Shown here in pieces: positions 61,705-64,000 of a DNA stretch of 64,000 nucleotides. Source of the stretch: Limonium bicolor (taxonomy: Eukaryota > Streptophyta > Magnoliopsida > Caryophyllales > Plumbaginaceae); NCBI GenBank assembly GCA_023374045.1, contig JAIOTZ010000034.1:1-64000 (forward strand). Reading direction: 5' to 3'. The notes under the pieces are model-generated. The model made no database searches. It saw only the letters and a program-made list of their open reading frames with translations, and had not been told where the DNA came from. The number at the start of each line of letters is the position of its first letter. Position 1 is the stretch's first letter. Made by a program: the position numbers and the translations under genes.

Positions 61705-62021
61705 TCATTTATAAATCTAAATGGTCGTGGAGAGATAAGTTCCACTAAGTATCCATGACCAAATTCTATTTCAGGGATCAAGTCCCTAGTTTCTCTAACT
61801 TTTGAACTCATAGTATATATATCTGACATAATATAAACGATCATGAAAAGTCATCCCATACAATAACTTCAATGTGGTGTAAAATGACACACATAATCCA
61901 TTCATAGTAGTGTAACGTAGTACACATCAACAAGTAACATACATACAATCATAGAGTCACACAAGTGCACAAACAGATCAAAGTGCAACGAAAGTGCACG
62001 TTATGCTAAAACGAAATAAGC

Positions 62022-62058
62022 TCTACCCCCCTTAAAAGAGGGGTACGCCCACGTACCC
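62022..62058 (-). other. second polypurine/stem-loop module of E3
   Basis: Inverted TCTACCCCCCTTAAAAGAG, then GGGTACG (62041-62047), CCCA, CGTACCC (62052-62058). It lies at the end of E3 pol, as in A and B. The spacer 61705-62021 to the LTR-adjacent module has no gene. Confidence 0.8.
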
Positions 62059-62071
62059 TAGAATAGGTTAT

Positions 62072-62205
62072 CTAGTCGGTAAATAGTGAAGGAAACTTCA
62101 CTCTTATCTCGTCCTCCAATTCCCATGTGGCCTTCTCAACCTCATGGTTCAACCATAGAACCTTCACATGTCTCACCGACTTGTTTAGAGTATCCCGGGT
62201 CTTGG
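62072..62205 (-). pseudogene. pol: end of E3 pol: chromodomain-like integrase tail
   Basis: Minus strand: TRDTLNKSVRHVKVLWLNHE, then VEKATWELEDEIRVKFPSLF and a stop at 62074-62072. It matches the A tail residue for residue in most places and keeps the Trp that is a stop codon in A. It is cut at 62205 by S5. The frame is open, so E3 pol may have been intact before S5 inserted. Confidence 0.88.
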
Positions 62206-64000
62206 TGTAACACCCCAACTACTAACAACACACTTAACAACACATCGCAGCGGAATTCATAACTCACAACATCACTTAACTCTTTGGTGTTACACGCCGT
62301 TAGCCACCCACGTGGCTAACAAGGCTAACATACATACATTGTACCGGTCTGATGGACTAAATTCCCGAGCGACCACACATAAATCTCGTTCCATGTCCAA
62401 CAGTCATTATACACTTACATTACAGCCGTACCGAGTAATTACCAACTAACGCTGATACATTTTCGGTCTTACTACACCTATAATACATCCACAATTCTCA
62501 TGACTACCACATACAACACTACCCCGTCCTACTCTCGAACGGCTTCCAGTTCCTTGTACCTGAAAAGTATGGAGCCCCCAAAGGGGGTCAGCACCTTTGC
62601 TGGTATGGTAATCCCGCAGCCCGCATGCTACCGGGCCACGCACAACTATTTGTCGTCTTAGCATGCGGTTGATTTATTTCAAACATGCACAAACTCACAC
62701 ACATATCATGCTTATAAGCAAACATCCATTAATAGAATACAGGCACAAGGTTAGCACACTCAACATAGCAACACACTTTACTTTATAACATACACAACTT
62801 AATTTCACTCTTCTTAGAGTACATGAACTTCACTTAGGGAGTGCCGGGGTGATATAAGCCCGAGCACAACATACATACATTTTCTTTACATGAGTGGCGG
62901 CCTCATATAGGACCGTACACAACATACACAATTTCCCCCTAGCTCCAATAGTGATGAGTTAGGTAAGCCTTGGTTAAGCTTGTGGGTGGTTGTAATTCAA
63001 GGAGGAAGAACAACCGTAACATAACAAAGAGGGGGTCGAAGCGAACTTAAGCTTCAACACCCTACCAACATTATACATGATTTCCCTCCTAGCCCGATGT
63101 GGAGGTCGGGTAGGTAAGCTTTGGCTAAGCTAGTGGGAGGTCGAATTCCAATGAAGGAAGACAACCCTAACATAACAGGATGGGAGTTAATTCACTATAT
63201 ATATTAACTCCCAAACAATACGCGCGACCGGGACACCCGGATTCCTCTCCATACATAACTATACTTATTAGTTAGAGGTTCCCTTATGGAACTTATCACA
63301 TACATACATCACATAGTGTTACTAACTCGGTTAGACACATAAGGGAAATCATATCCCATTCAACAACACGGATAACAGTATCCAACATCAACAACATATT
63401 AAGCAAGTAACATACATCACGCATTGTCACAACATACAATAACGCACGGATAGCCGTAGTTAGAACGTTCCCATGAGTTGGGACGTTTATTCCGAATACC
63501 GATTTCTTATGTGAACTTAAGGTCGGTTAACTATTATTTAACACATAATTTAGGTTAAGCGGTATCGGAATTAATTACGCCACAATAATAAATTACGGTA
63601 AACTCATTTCATGCTTTATCTTGCAAGGTGGCAAACACACAGAAAAACACGTTGGCATACAAGCCGGTGTAATCCGGTAGGACACAGGTTGCAAGAAAAC
63701 CATACCTGTCACCGTGGGGAATTACTTTACCGGTGTTCTCACGTTCCTCGGTTCACACTTGTTCCTTATGTCATACTCTTGAACCACTATTTAACATGTC
63801 AAATGGTTCAATTAATATTAAGGTGTTACGGTAGGTACATAATTGCTACTCCCGTACTTACCCCGTTATCCCGTTATTTCGGTTTAACTTTGTACTTAAA
63901 CTCACAACTTTCTCAATCATTTCCAACACTTGTTTATACTTCCAATGGCCTTTAAAACTCACCAAACAAGGACTAATCAACATCTAAAACCATTACCATT
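62206..64000 (-). mobile_element. S5: LTR inserted in E3 pol, truncated by the window end
   Basis: Begins TGTAACACCCCAACTAC after CTTGG (62201-62205, a possible target duplication). It is similar to S2 along its length: GCCGTTAGCCACCCACGTGG near 62300, and CCCGTACTTACCCCGTTATC near 63850. Orientation is minus by its ends. Whether it is solo or part of a full element cannot be seen. No genes are present. Confidence 0.83.

Overview
This is plant nuclear DNA, almost certainly from a flowering plant, built almost entirely of transposable elements. The evidence is large Ty3/gypsy LTR elements primed by initiator-Met tRNA, hAT elements with 8-bp target duplications, and a broken MULE transposase beside a plant mobile domain (PMD) gene. 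The species cannot be named from the sequence, and I see no intact single-copy host gene.

Layout. 1-39463 is the 3' end (+ strand) of an outer Ty3/gypsy element E1. Its 3' LTR (71-39463) is split at 2446/36989 by a complete element A (2447-36983, + strand, target duplication AAAGA). Element A has LTRs of about 4.2 kb. Its 5' LTR carries a 2.0-kb solo-LTR-like insert S1 (5790-7831). Its 3' LTR carries solo LTR S2 (29200-33286, duplication GTACC). Its integrase is split by a complete minus-strand element B (14200-27883, duplication TGAAA). 39464-49176 is older DNA with small hAT elements and a minus-strand PMD/MULE/OTU pseudogene block, ending in GC-rich repeats. 49177-64000 is a second nested LTR cluster on the minus strand: the 3' LTR of E3 (49177-61669) with inserts S3 (50695-53503) and S4 (56583-61175), the end of the E3 pol, and a further LTR S5 running off the window.

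Main discovery. Between gag and protease, element A carries an open reading frame for an ALKBH1-like 2-oxoglutarate/Fe(II) dioxygenase (AlkB family, 10431-11170, same strand). Three AT-rich intervals with GT...AG ends interrupt gag. Removing the first two restores continuous gag. Removing the third joins the gag tail to the AlkB frame, and a longer removal from the same donor (10297-11367) joins the gag tail directly to protease. The AlkB exon thus looks like an alternative exon giving Gag-AlkB or Gag-Pol. One net +1 indel near the end of gag exon 3 and one nonsense codon near its start break this copy, and the first iron-binding His of AlkB is Asn here.

Other recurring structure. Several LTR families here share three RNA-like features: the primer-binding site lies in a perfect 9-bp stem; each polypurine tract directly follows a stem whose two sides change together between elements, and in A, B and E3 this module occurs twice; and LTRs contain arrays of GGTCCG/CGGACC- or GGTCGGTC-type quasi-palindromes. 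Single-base indels are common even between LTR copies of one element, so some pol frameshifts could be consensus errors of the assembly.
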